Shown: positions 1 through 6,260, counted from the stretch's first letter. The stretch is 12,850 nt of DNA from JAFGDH01 sp964447525 (GCA_964447525.1 CAYUSU010000037.1:1-12850), one strand, 5' to 3'. Notes: a model not told the origin generated them from the letters alone. Numbers and translations: made by a program.

Positions 1-213
1 CTGCAATTGAAAATCAAGCACATAATCGCATCGCATCACGGGAAGATGGAGTACGGGTCACCAAAGACCCCGGCAATGCCTGAAGCGTTGGCGGTATATT
101 ACGCCGACGATATAGACGCCAAACTGGTGTATATGATCAACCACATGAAACGGGCATCGACGGAAGACGATTACGTCTACACGCCTGATTTCGGTAACAT
201 TTACTTGAGATAG
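1..213 (+). CDS. HD-domain phosphohydrolase / YhaM-like 3'-5' exoribonuclease, C-terminal fragment
   Basis: Only the last 70 codons are present, because the gene enters from the left edge already in frame. The segment carries the block typical of the C-terminal part of the OB-fold plus HD-domain YhaM/KH-type hydrolases: SHHG, then GSPK, PEA, and an acidic DDIDAK stretch. In that family HD-domain His and Asp residues bind metal, and the protein trims RNA or single-stranded DNA from the 3' end. The metal-binding HD pair itself would lie upstream, outside the window. The last 13 bases overlap the 3' end of the convergent gene at 201-755. Family assignment is fairly secure; the exact substrate is not shown. 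Confidence 0.75.
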   Translation: MQLKIKHIIASHHGKMEYGSPKTPAMPEALAVYYADDIDAKLVYMINHMKRASTEDDYVYTPDFGNIYLR

Positions 214-755
214 CGGGAAAGATGCCACTCGTTTTTTATTGGTTTTTCGACAGGATTCCCGTAAACTTTTCCACCATGCTTATACGTATCAAAATATTTC
301 AGTCTGACTTTTCTGTCCATCACCGGTATTTTCGCGTTTAATTCGGGAAAGGCTGTCATGCTCTCTATGGACCAGTTAATGCCATCGTCAAATCCAATTC
401 TCCTTCCCCCGGCAGGCGTCTCGCTGTATTCAGAAACGAAAAAGGCATGTTCAAGTTCCCCGTTTCTTATGTACATCATCCCCAGTCCGGGATTGTGAAA
501 TATTTTACGTTTACTGGAAATTCTCTTTATATATTTCCCGAAATCCTCGTTCTTTCTCTGGTATTCTTTTTTGATTCCGAAAAGCCACTGGAAAGGATTC
601 CTTCTTTTTTTAAGTTTCATTGAACTGTTTTGATCATCAATGCCCTTGACCATCCAATCATCTTTTCTGATGATGCCTCTCTCCAGAAATTCGATCATAG
701 CTTCTTTATTCAAATGATATTCAATTATTCTCCGCATGTCTGATGCAGGATTCAT
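201..755 (-). CDS. Unknown protein, tandem paralogue 1 (FQ-x3-G-x-KK-[DE]-Y family)
   Basis: A 184-residue soluble protein that I do not recognise. It shares a central motif with the next gene upstream (848-1429): FQ-x3-G-x-K-K-[DE]-Y-x3-N-E-x-[FW], at residues 55-72 here and 61-78 there. A short basic stretch (KLKKRR) precedes it. No signal peptide, membrane helix or catalytic motif is visible. The ATG at 755 is supported by a TATA-like TTTAAAAA at 778-785, about 26 bases upstream with no Shine-Dalgarno site, so the mRNA may be leaderless. The gene appears to be a diverged tandem duplicate of the 848-1429 gene with the same promoter spacing. Coding status is likely; function is unknown. Confidence 0.7.
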   Translation of the reverse strand: MNPASDMRRIIEYHLNKEAMIEFLERGIIRKDDWMVKGIDDQNSSMKLKKRRNPFQWLFGIKKEYQRKNEDFGKYIKRISSKRKIFHNPGLGMMYIRNGELEHAFFVSEYSETPAGGRRIGFDDGINWSIESMTAFPELNAKIPVMDRKVRLKYFDTYKHGGKVYGNPVEKPIKNEWHLSRYLK

Positions 756-777
756 AGAATTAGTAGTCAGATAAAGT

Positions 778-785
778 TTTTTAAA
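778..785 (-). promoter_or_regulatory. TATA-like promoter of the 201-755 gene
   Basis: TTTAAAAA on the minus strand, centred about 26 bases before the ATG at 755. It lies in a 27-base block (778-804) that matches 1452-1478, the promoter of the paralogous gene, at 26 of 27 positions. Both blocks begin exactly 49 bases before their start codons. Confidence 0.6.
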
Positions 786-792
786 TCATTGC

Positions 793-849
793 TTACCCAG
801 AAACAGCTATTATTTTTTCATGTTCCTTTATTTCCGGGACCTTTTCATC
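793..849 (-). pseudogene. Remnant of a duplicated rfcL 3' end
   Basis: Read on the minus strand, these 18 codons plus TAA give DEKVPEIKEHEKIIAVSG. The true rfcL C-terminus at 1467-1520 reads DQGVELKEDDAKAIVSG and then TAA. The shared D-x-x-V, E-[IL]-K-E and V-S-G-stop positions, plus near-identical DNA from the last three codons through the following promoter, point to a copied rfcL tail. It overlaps the TGA of the 848-1429 gene by two bases in another frame. It has no start codon or gene body of its own. An alternative is that it is just spacer with a conserved promoter, since the tail resemblance is short. Confidence 0.55.
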
Positions 850-1429
850 AAACAGATTCTTTCAGAACAAACCTCATTTCGGGTCTGTCAAAAGAGGTGT
901 ATATTTCCCCCTCCGGGAACCTGAAGCGTCTGTTGTCATGCGTATGAACATATTCCGCCATTGTCTGAATCTCAGTGACTTCAATTCCATCGGCCTCGAG
1001 CCTGGGATATCCTTTTTCCGGGTTCCCGTGAGAATCAGTCAGTCCTTCGTGATAAAGAATGCGTTCTTTCCCGATAGGGTTTTCAACACCCCTCTTTTTG
1101 ATAAAAAAATCCATCGTGATTATGCCATTGATCAGCTTAATCCTTTCACCGTCGTCAACGGTAATGCCATTACCTGTCCTGATCAAAAAATCACACCAGT
1201 TTTCATTGTTCTGAAGATAATCCTTTTTCCATCCGATCATTCTCTGGAAACCTTTCCTCGGTTTTACAAGCCTTGGTATATTGTCAGGCATTTCACCGGG
1301 GGTTTCCAGTATGAGGACATTCTTCTTCGCCCCGCATCTCATTTCATATTCCATCTTCTTTTTGCTTTCCACGTAATTCCGGAAATCCGCAACATACTTG
1401 AGAGCGGTCATTGATGAAATATAATCCAT
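848..1429 (-). CDS. Unknown protein, tandem paralogue 2 (FQ-x3-G-x-KK-[DE]-Y family)
   Basis: A 193-residue soluble protein of unknown function, related to the 201-755 gene by the motif at residues 61-78 (FQ, G, KKD, Y, NE, W) and a basic stretch just before it. The rest of the two proteins is strongly diverged. It starts 37 bases after the rfcL stop on the same strand. A TATA-like TTTAAAAA at 1452-1459 lies about 26 bases before the ATG and only eight bases past the rfcL stop, so it probably has its own promoter and a leaderless mRNA. The long reading frame on the opposite strand here is taken as a shadow, because this frame has a paralogue and a promoter. Confidence 0.7.
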   Translation of the reverse strand: MDYISSMTALKYVADFRNYVESKKKMEYEMRCGAKKNVLILETPGEMPDNIPRLVKPRKGFQRMIGWKKDYLQNNENWCDFLIRTGNGITVDDGERIKLINGIITMDFFIKKRGVENPIGKERILYHEGLTDSHGNPEKGYPRLEADGIEVTEIQTMAEYVHTHDNRRFRFPEGEIYTSFDRPEMRFVLKESV

Positions 1430-1451
1430 AATGTTAGAATATGAAGGGAGA

Positions 1452-1459
1452 TTTTTAAA
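1452..1459 (-). promoter_or_regulatory. TATA-like promoter of the 848-1429 gene
   Basis: TTTAAAAA on the minus strand, centred about 26 bases before the ATG at 1429. It begins just after the rfcL stop codon and is part of the 27-base block repeated at 778-804. Confidence 0.6.
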
Positions 1460-1478
1460 TCATTGTTTACCCAGAAAC
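1452..1478 (-). repeat. 27-base direct repeat, copy 1 (second copy at 778-804)
   Basis: The block covers the last three sense codons and stop of rfcL plus the following TATA box. Its second copy lies at 778-804 in the same orientation and differs at one base. The two copies sit at the same distance (49 bases) from the start codons of two paralogous genes, which fits a tandem duplication unit that included the rfcL end. Confidence 0.85.
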
Positions 1479-2654
1479 GATCGCCTTCGCATCGTCTTCT
1501 TTGAGTTCCACTCCCTGGTCAGAATGTATTTTATTCTTGAGAATGAGCCTGACCAAAGGAAGGAACTCCTTCCTGACCACCTTCCTGGACGAATGCGTAT
1601 ACAATCCTATGGTATCGGCGACCTTGTTAATTGCGGCCCTGTTTACCTTGGAGCGGCCCATCATGATGAGCTTGTCGGGAGGCTTGAAAGGAACGAAACC
1701 ATGAGATGTTTCGCCGGAAAGCGATATTCCTGACATCATGTCAACCATATAGCCTTTGAACGCCCAGTTCTGCTGCTTCATGACCCTCTGCCTGTACATA
1801 TCGGCTTTCGAAAGAAGATCGAAGGCCTTCGCCAACGCATCTGGTTCCCTGAATTGCGAATGGATATTGCTTTCTACCCACCAGAATATTTCGTCCGGAC
1901 CCTTGTCGCATTCCCACATGGCTTTCTTCGCAGCCTTCGGGTTTTTCGACTTGAAGATGGCCGGAAGTATGTCGAAAACGCTGGTTCCCTTTTCCCTGAA
2001 ACCGAGCGAAAGCAGGTCATCATCTTTCAGTTCACTGGTACCCTGGCATATGGTCTGGAGATCAGTCACGGCAGATCTCATGTCTCCGGAACACCATCTT
2101 GCCAGATTCTTGAGAACGTCCCCTTCCACCTTTATCCCTTCTGAAGAGCATATCTCTCCCAAACGCTTAGCAATGGAAAGCGAGTTCACCTTTGAGAATT
2201 TCACAAGAACGCAGTGATTCCTTAACGTTCTGAGTTTCTGTGAATAAGCGTCATTCGCCGTCAGTATGACCGGGAACTTCGATTCCTTTATCACCCTGAT
2301 GACGGCCTGCGTTCCCCCACGATCACTGGTTCCTGACAAACCGTCTATCTCGTCTATAAGGATCAGTTTTCCCTTCGAAAAAAGGCTGTGGTTCTTGGAT
2401 GATTCCAGAACCTGTGTTTCGATGGAATCAGTATTCCTCTTATCCGAGGCATTCAGTGTGGTAAGCATCCATCCCCTTTCCTTCGCTGTGGTCTCCGCCA
2501 GCAACGTCTTACCCGTTCCGGGAGGACCGTAAAAAAGCAGAGCCTTTCCTGGTTTCCAGTTCTGGAGGAATCCGGTAATCGTATCGACGGCCTTGTGCTG
2601 ACTAAGAATCTCCTTCGTGCTCTTCGGCTTGTATTTTTCCACCCACAGCTGCAT
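1467..2654 (-). CDS. rfcL: Replication factor C large subunit (clamp loader)
   Basis: A 395-residue AAA+ ATPase of the archaeal clamp loader, which with RfcS opens the PCNA ring onto primed DNA. It begins WVEKYKP, the usual RFC N-terminus. Walker A GPPGTGKT is at residues 43-50, Walker B LILIDEID at 97-104, sensor 1 TAND at 132-135, and the sensor 2 GDMR arginine at 193. The C-terminal half has the helical collar sequence common in RfcL (WVESNI, RQRVMKQQNWAFKGYM). RfcL proteins often end in a PCNA-binding PIP box (Q-x2-hydrophobic-x2-aromatic pair). Here the end is KAIVSG and no such box is seen. The ATG at 2654 has a TATA-like stretch at 2674-2682 and no clear Shine-Dalgarno site. The upstream region is shared with the divergent gene at 2786. 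Confidence 0.95.
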   Translation of the reverse strand: MQLWVEKYKPKSTKEILSQHKAVDTITGFLQNWKPGKALLFYGPPGTGKTLLAETTAKERGWMLTTLNASDKRNTDSIETQVLESSKNHSLFSKGKLILIDEIDGLSGTSDRGGTQAVIRVIKESKFPVILTANDAYSQKLRTLRNHCVLVKFSKVNSLSIAKRLGEICSSEGIKVEGDVLKNLARWCSGDMRSAVTDLQTICQGTSELKDDDLLSLGFREKGTSVFDILPAIFKSKNPKAAKKAMWECDKGPDEIFWWVESNIHSQFREPDALAKAFDLLSKADMYRQRVMKQQNWAFKGYMVDMMSGISLSGETSHGFVPFKPPDKLIMMGRSKVNRAAINKVADTIGLYTHSSRKVVRKEFLPLVRLILKNKIHSDQGVELKEDDAKAIVSG

Positions 2655-2673
2655 GGTTATTCTATGATCTCGG

Positions 2674-2682
2674 AATATTAAT
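2674..2682 (-). promoter_or_regulatory. TATA-like element for rfcL
   Basis: An AT-only stretch (AATATTAAT on the plus strand) lies about 24 bases before the rfcL ATG, in the 131-base divergent intergenic region. The spacing suits a leaderless transcript. The match is loose. Confidence 0.4.
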
Positions 2683-2710
2683 TTGTTTGGAAAAATTGCC
2701 GCAATAGAAA

Positions 2711-2720
2711 ATTATATATA
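2711..2720 (+). promoter_or_regulatory. TATA box of the winged-helix gene at 2786
   Basis: ATTATATATA is a good archaeal TATA box. Transcription would be expected to begin near 2742, which leaves a leader of about 45 bases before the TTG at 2786. An 11-codon reading frame (2749-2784) sits in that leader. Confidence 0.55.
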
Positions 2721-2785
2721 GCTTACATTGAAAAGTTAATTGATTACGATGCAAACGGCGAAGAATCTCTGTCCTGGGAAATGAT

Positions 2786-3031
2786 TTGCCTAGGGGTTCT
2801 TCTATCGATCTTGTTCTTGCGAATAGTAACATACCAAAAAGTGCTATCACGGTGATCGAATCGCTAAAGGGTTCGAACGGCAGCATGAAAGACATAAGAT
2901 TCAGAACAAATCTGCCCGAAAGGACGATCAGATTCGCTTTACATTCGCTCAAGGAAAGGGGAATCGTAATGGAAGGCTTCGATTTCACCGACATGCGGAG
3001 GAAGACGTTCCGTCTGGCCGGAAATATTTAA
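2786..3031 (+). CDS. Small winged helix-turn-helix transcriptional regulator (MarR/ArsR-like fold)
   Basis: An 81-residue protein that looks like a bare winged-helix DNA-binding domain. A first helix (KSAITVIESL) is followed by the helix-turn-helix at about residues 33-58 (MKDIRFRTNLPERTIRFALHSLKERGIV) and a short wing. Such proteins usually act as local transcription regulators, with the target unknown here. The only candidate start in the open frame is the TTG at 2786, giving MPRGSS; upstream codons contain no ATG or GTG before a stop. The Shine-Dalgarno site is weak (GGGA). A TGA that ends an 11-codon leader frame sits one base before the TTG, so coupled re-initiation is possible. Its stop codon overlaps the cysS TATA box. 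Confidence 0.75.
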   Translation: MPRGSSIDLVLANSNIPKSAITVIESLKGSNGSMKDIRFRTNLPERTIRFALHSLKERGIVMEGFDFTDMRRKTFRLAGNI

Positions 3032-3034
3032 ATT
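3027..3034 (+). promoter_or_regulatory. TATA box of cysS overlapping the upstream stop codon
   Basis: TTTAAATT includes the TAA stop (3029-3031) of the winged-helix gene and is centred about 24 bases before the cysS ATG, which suggests a leaderless transcript. Confidence 0.55.
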
Positions 3035-3054
3035 AAACCAGGTTAAGTGGTATT

Positions 3055-4295
3055 ATGAGTCTAAGTTTTTACAACACCCTGACACGAAAGAAAGATGAAT
3101 TTGTTCCGGTAAAGAAAGGGATGGCTACCATCTATACGTGCGGACCGACCGTTTACGCTCACGCCCACATAGGCAACCTCCGCGCATTCCTGTTCTATGA
3201 CATACTCAGAAGATACCTGAAATACAGCGGTTTCTCCGTCAAACACGTTATGAACATCACCGACGTCGACGACAAGACCATCCGCGACTCGAAGAAGGAA
3301 GGAATCACGCTCCGCGAGTTCACTGAAAAGTATACGAAGCTGTTCTTCGATGATCTGAAAACGCTGAACGTCGAGACGTTTGAGTTCTACCCGAAAGCGA
3401 CTGATCACATAAAAGAGATGGTCACGTTGGTGAAGAAGCTCATGGACAGGGGATACGCCTATATGGGAGATGACCAGTCGGTATATTTCAACGTAAAAAA
3501 GTTCAAGGAATACGGGAAGCTTTCCAAGATCGATCTTTCCCAGCTGAAGGCCGGAGCGAGGGTCGCGCAGGACGAATATACGAAGGAGCAGGTGCAGGAT
3601 TTCGCTCTGTGGAAGGCATGGACACCGGAAGACGGGGATGTTTACTGGGAGACGGAATTCGGTAAGGGAAGGCCCGGATGGCACATAGAATGCTCTGCTA
3701 TGGGAATGAAATACCTCGGGAATACCATCGATATCCACGGCGGAGGGGTGGATCTGATATTCCCTCACCACGAAAACGAGATCGCTCAGTCGGAAGCCGC
3801 GACAGGGAAGCAGTTCGTGAAATACTGGATACATAACGAACACATACTCGTTGAGGGGAAGAAGATGAGCAAATCGCTCGGCAACTTCTTCACACTAAAG
3901 GATCTCATCGAGAGAGGACACGATCCGATGGCTATTCGATACTCACTGGTTTCCACTCATTACCGTTCCAAGCTCAACATAACCGACAAAGCCATAAGGG
4001 ACGCCGGACTGGCGCTGGAACGAATACATAATTTCATCGATCTTCTCAAAGAAGNNNNNNNNNNNNNNNNNNNNNNNNNNNNNNNNNNNNNNNNNNNNNN
4101 NNNNNNNNNNNNNNNNNNNNNNNNNNNNNNNNNNNNNNNNNNNNNNNNNNNNNNGTCACCATGATTGCAGACGTACGCGAGATGCTTCGAAAGAAGAAGG
4201 AATACGCGCTTTCGGATATGATCCGTACAGAACTGAATGAATTAGGGATCGTTCTGGAAGACAAGGAAAAGGGGACCAGGTGGAGACTGGCATGA
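3055..4295 (+). CDS. cysS: Cysteinyl-tRNA synthetase (interrupted by an assembly gap)
   Basis: Class I aminoacyl-tRNA synthetase that charges tRNA-Cys. The N-terminal catalytic domain shows the HIGN signature at residues 38-41 and KMSKS at 270-274. The zinc and substrate site is C29, C213, H238 and E242, matching the known C/C/H/E set of this enzyme. After 333 codons the sequence enters 100 Ns (4055-4154). The final 46 codons, from 4155 to the TGA at 4293-4295, match the usual C-terminus (KEYALSDMIRTELNELG, then GTRW). The two parts are in different frames across exactly 100 bases, so the gap length is a placeholder. The stop overlaps the next ATG (ATGA at 4292-4295), so the following gene is probably co-transcribed. 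Confidence 0.95.
4055..4154. other. Assembly gap (100 N) inside cysS
   Basis: A run of exactly 100 Ns, a common placeholder for a gap of unknown size. To keep cysS in frame the true length must leave remainder 2 when divided by 3, which 100 does not. By comparison with full-length CysRS, roughly 80-90 residues seem to be missing (inference from usual family length). Confidence 0.95.
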
Positions 4296-4714
4296 AATAT
4301 TCCGAAAAGGGGAACGTCTTCGTGGTGAAGATAGAACCGGGGGAAGAGATACTGGAAAAGATGATCAAATTCTGCGAACGGACCGGTGTCAAGTCGGCAT
4401 TCTTCACCGGAATCGGGGCGCTGAGATATGCGGAAATAGGGATGTTTTCGAAAGAAGGGAAAAACTATCTGACCAGAACGTTTGACGAAGAGCTCGAACT
4501 GGCAAACATGACGGGCAACATCTCGGAACATGAGAAAGAACCGGTCATACACACCCACGTAATGATCGGGGACAAGAACATGAACGCCTACGCAGGCCAC
4601 CTGATGAAGGGCGTCGTATCGGTAACGTGCGAGATATTCGTTACCGTGATCGATGGTGATCTGAAAAGAGGGATAGACTTTGAGACCCAGTTGAAACTGC
4701 TCGATCTGGAATGA
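4292..4714 (+). CDS. PPC-domain (DUF296) protein
   Basis: A 140-residue protein with the plant-and-prokaryote-conserved (PPC) fold. The diagnostic metal-site histidines are visible: HTH with H87 and H89, and H103 in AYAGHL. A GIGAL turn is at residues 40-44. Prokaryotic single-domain members form trimers that bind metal and are mostly uncharacterised; plant relatives carry AT-hooks, which are absent here. The ATG at 4292 is preferred over a GTG at 4280, because it overlaps the cysS stop as ATGA and follows AGGTGG (4278-4283) at proper spacing. It is probably translated in an operon with cysS. Its stop abuts the stop of the convergent flavodoxin gene with no bases between. Confidence 0.88.
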   Translation: MKYSEKGNVFVVKIEPGEEILEKMIKFCERTGVKSAFFTGIGALRYAEIGMFSKEGKNYLTRTFDEELELANMTGNISEHEKEPVIHTHVMIGDKNMNAYAGHLMKGVVSVTCEIFVTVIDGDLKRGIDFETQLKLLDLE

Positions 4715-5134
4715 TCACGCCTTCATCCTTTCCGCGAACCTCTCGGCTTCCAGAAGCTCATCATCGTTCGGGTGGCTGTAATTGAAGATGAAGAATGAAC
4801 TTCCCTGACAATCGTATTTACCCTTCACGATCGCTCCTTTTTCCTTCAGAAGCTTTTCGATTTCGTCCAGCTGCAAACCTTTGCCGGATCCGGAGGTCCC
4901 GAACAAGGCTACTTCCCGTCCCTTAAAGTTGTTCTTCTCGATGAATTCTGTGATCTGTTTCGGCACCTTGGCCGCATACATCGCACAACCAAGGAATACC
5001 ATTGTCCCTTTCGTGATGATCAACTGATCCTTTATGCTCTCTGGGATCACCCCGAGCTTGTTAGCGATCACGCCGGCGACCTTCTTCGTGTTGCCGGTCT
5101 TCGAATAATACAATACCTCGAATTTTTTAGGCAT
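4715..5134 (-). CDS. Flavodoxin-like protein
   Basis: A 139-residue single-domain flavodoxin. The FMN phosphate-binding loop is at residues 11-16 (SKTGNT), directly after the first beta strand (FEVLYY). Later strands (MVFLGCAMYAA, VALFGTSGSGKG) form the usual flavin-contacting loops. Such proteins carry electrons or sense redox state through bound FMN; the partner here is not evident. The ATG at 5134 has a TATA-like ATAAATAA (5160-5167, plus strand) about 29 bases upstream, starting just after the stop codon of the kinase-like gene. It lies 37 bases downstream of that gene on the same strand, so it may be partly co-transcribed. Confidence 0.88.
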   Translation of the reverse strand: MPKKFEVLYYSKTGNTKKVAGVIANKLGVIPESIKDQLIITKGTMVFLGCAMYAAKVPKQITEFIEKNNFKGREVALFGTSGSGKGLQLDEIEKLLKEKGAIVKGKYDCQGSSFFIFNYSHPNDDELLEAERFAERMKA

Positions 5135-5171
5135 AATAAATAGAATAGGTAAAGGAGAGATAAATAATTAT

Positions 5172-5744
5172 TTAGTTTTTAAGCTCTTCCAGAACCCTGC
5201 TTCCGTAGACCTTTTCTATTACCTTTGGAATGAAACCCGGATTGTGTCTTTCTCCTGTATCGATTGCCCTTCTAAGGTCTTCTCTCCATTCACCATTTCC
5301 AAAGGTTTCCGTGTCCACTGAAAGGTACCCTTCTGATCCGAATTCACCCAGGTTTGTGCTGTTAACGTCACCGTGCTTGTATCCACGATCATGGAGACTT
5401 TTCAGGTTTTTGAAAATACGGATAGTGGTATCATACTTCCCCTTTTTCATGGCTTCCCTGAGTGTCACCCCACCGGAGATGTATCTCTGGTGCACTTTTC
5501 CCTTACCTGCTTTCTTAGCATCTGGGAAAAGATCAGGGCATTTCTCGTGAGCATTAACCTGGTTTTCTGCTCTTTTTTCTGTTGTCAAATCGAATGCACC
5601 ATTATCTATTGCAATCTTGAGAACATAGCCGGGATTATCATCTGATGAAACGTAAACCTTCTGGTTGGCACCAATATTTGCACCGATCCTCTTATAACCA
5701 ACCGGTTCAACTTCCTTCTCCAAATAGCTTGTAGCGACAGTCAT
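5172..5744 (-). CDS. Minimal protein-kinase-like protein
   Basis: A 190-residue protein with kinase-fold landmarks in order. A glycine-containing loop (GANIGANQKVYV, about residues 21-32) is followed by K43 in the YVLKIA strand, a likely helix C glutamate at E56 or E60, the catalytic loop HGDVNSTN (124-131), and a metal-binding Asp in the strand VDTETF (D144) in place of DFG. A full eukaryotic-type kinase has about 250-300 residues. This small size with an N-lobe and a very short C-lobe recalls Bud32/RIO-type or aminoglycoside-kinase-like archaeal proteins. It lacks the Bud32 and RIO signatures I know. A TATA-like TTTAATA (5768-5774) is 27 bases before the ATG. The substrate is unknown, but the ATP-site residues suggest an active enzyme. 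Confidence 0.75.
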   Translation of the reverse strand: MTVATSYLEKEVEPVGYKRIGANIGANQKVYVSSDDNPGYVLKIAIDNGAFDLTTEKRAENQVNAHEKCPDLFPDAKKAGKGKVHQRYISGGVTLREAMKKGKYDTTIRIFKNLKSLHDRGYKHGDVNSTNLGEFGSEGYLSVDTETFGNGEWREDLRRAIDTGERHNPGFIPKVIEKVYGSRVLEELKN

Positions 5745-5767
5745 GGAAAGTACCCCAAATTATTACC

Positions 5768-5774
5768 TATTAAA
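5768..5774 (-). promoter_or_regulatory. TATA-like promoter of the kinase-like gene
   Basis: TTTAATA on the minus strand, centred 27 bases before the ATG at 5744, which suits a leaderless mRNA. A second possible TATA (TTTATAAG) lies further upstream near 5793-5801. Confidence 0.45.
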
Positions 5775-5885
5775 TAGTAATTAATTTACATACTTATAAA
5801 GCTTATTATTGGTCGCAGTATATCGTTTTTTAACCTAAAAAAGGGGATTTTTGGGTGTTTATAAACCTCCCTAGAAACCGAAACC

Positions 5886-5896
5886 TTTAAATATAT
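5886..5896 (+). promoter_or_regulatory. Possible TATA box of the winged-helix gene at 6024
   Basis: TTTAAATATAT is the best TATA match in the 5745-6023 region and predicts a start near 5917, giving a leader of about 107 bases. TATAAAAA near 5925-5932 is an alternative with a shorter leader. The rest of 5745-6023 holds no convincing gene on either strand. Confidence 0.4.
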
Positions 5897-5910
5897 CCAA
5901 TGTCAATATC

Positions 5911-5958
5911 TATACATTGTAGTGTATAAAAATTCCATTCATAATGTATTAATATACA
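5911..5958 (+). promoter_or_regulatory. Pair of inverted repeats, possible operator
   Basis: TATACA-N6-TGTATA spans 5911-5928, and TGTAT-N4-ATACA spans 5945-5958. Their centres are 32 bases apart, close to three helix turns. They lie around the probable transcription start of a winged-helix gene, a position typical of self-regulation. AT-rich sequence raises the chance of coincidental symmetry. Confidence 0.4.
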
Positions 5959-5982
5959 CAATAAACCGAAAATAAAATAGTT

Positions 5983-6003
5983 GACGTGCACGAAGTGTGC
6001 GTC
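5983..6003 (+). promoter_or_regulatory. Stem-loop in the leader of the winged-helix gene
   Basis: GACGTGCAC-GAA-GTGTGCGTC folds as nine pairs (two are G-U) around a GAA loop. It would end 20 bases before the chosen ATG at 6024, and it buries an alternative GTG start at 5997. Confidence 0.45.
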
Positions 6004-6023
6004 TCTTGAAGGTAACGAAGTCT

Positions 6024-6236
6024 ATGCGAAGAGATCCTCTTGAGATAATGGCCGAGATAATCGCGCTGCTGGAGAAGACGCACGAACCGCTTAGCCTTAA
6101 TTCCATAGCGGAGAGGACCGGCATACACAACGTGACCGTAAAGAAGTACGTAAGGATGATCGAGATCGTTCGGAAAGAGCCGGACATAGAAATAATCCGA
6201 ACTAGGCACTCTGTGATCATTCGTGTAAGGAGATGA
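6024..6236 (+). CDS. Small winged helix-turn-helix protein
   Basis: A 70-residue DNA-binding domain protein. The helix-turn-helix is at about residues 25-50 (LSLNSIAERTGIHNVTVKKYVRMIE), followed by a basic, beta-rich C-terminus (SVIIRVRR) that could form the wing. The ATG at 6024 follows GAAGGTAA (6008-6015), a moderate Shine-Dalgarno site. GTG at 5997 and TTG at 6006 are in frame but lie in or beside a hairpin. The paired inverted repeats upstream are candidate binding sites for this protein itself. It is followed by Cdc48 after a 136-base structured spacer and may share a transcript with it. Confidence 0.7.
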   Translation: MRRDPLEIMAEIIALLEKTHEPLSLNSIAERTGIHNVTVKKYVRMIEIVRKEPDIEIIRTRHSVIIRVRR

Positions 6237-6252
6237 TGTTCATGCACGGAAA

Positions 6253-6260
6253 TTTATTAA
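6253..6260 (+). promoter_or_regulatory. TATA-like promoter of the Cdc48 gene
   Basis: TTTATTAA predicts a start near 6282 and a leader of about 90 bases, in which the hairpins at 6298-6322 would lie. Confidence 0.45.

Noticed and set aside
938..1414. 158-codon open frame on the plus strand
   Set aside because: It is antisense to the 848-1429 gene, which has a paralogue and a promoter. The plus frame has no such support.
2662..2994. 110-codon minus-strand frame
   Set aside because: It overlaps the rfcL promoter region and is antisense to the winged-helix gene; no features support it.
3061..3843. 260-codon frame on the minus strand
   Set aside because: It is a shadow of the strong CysRS coding sequence, a common effect of its codon use.
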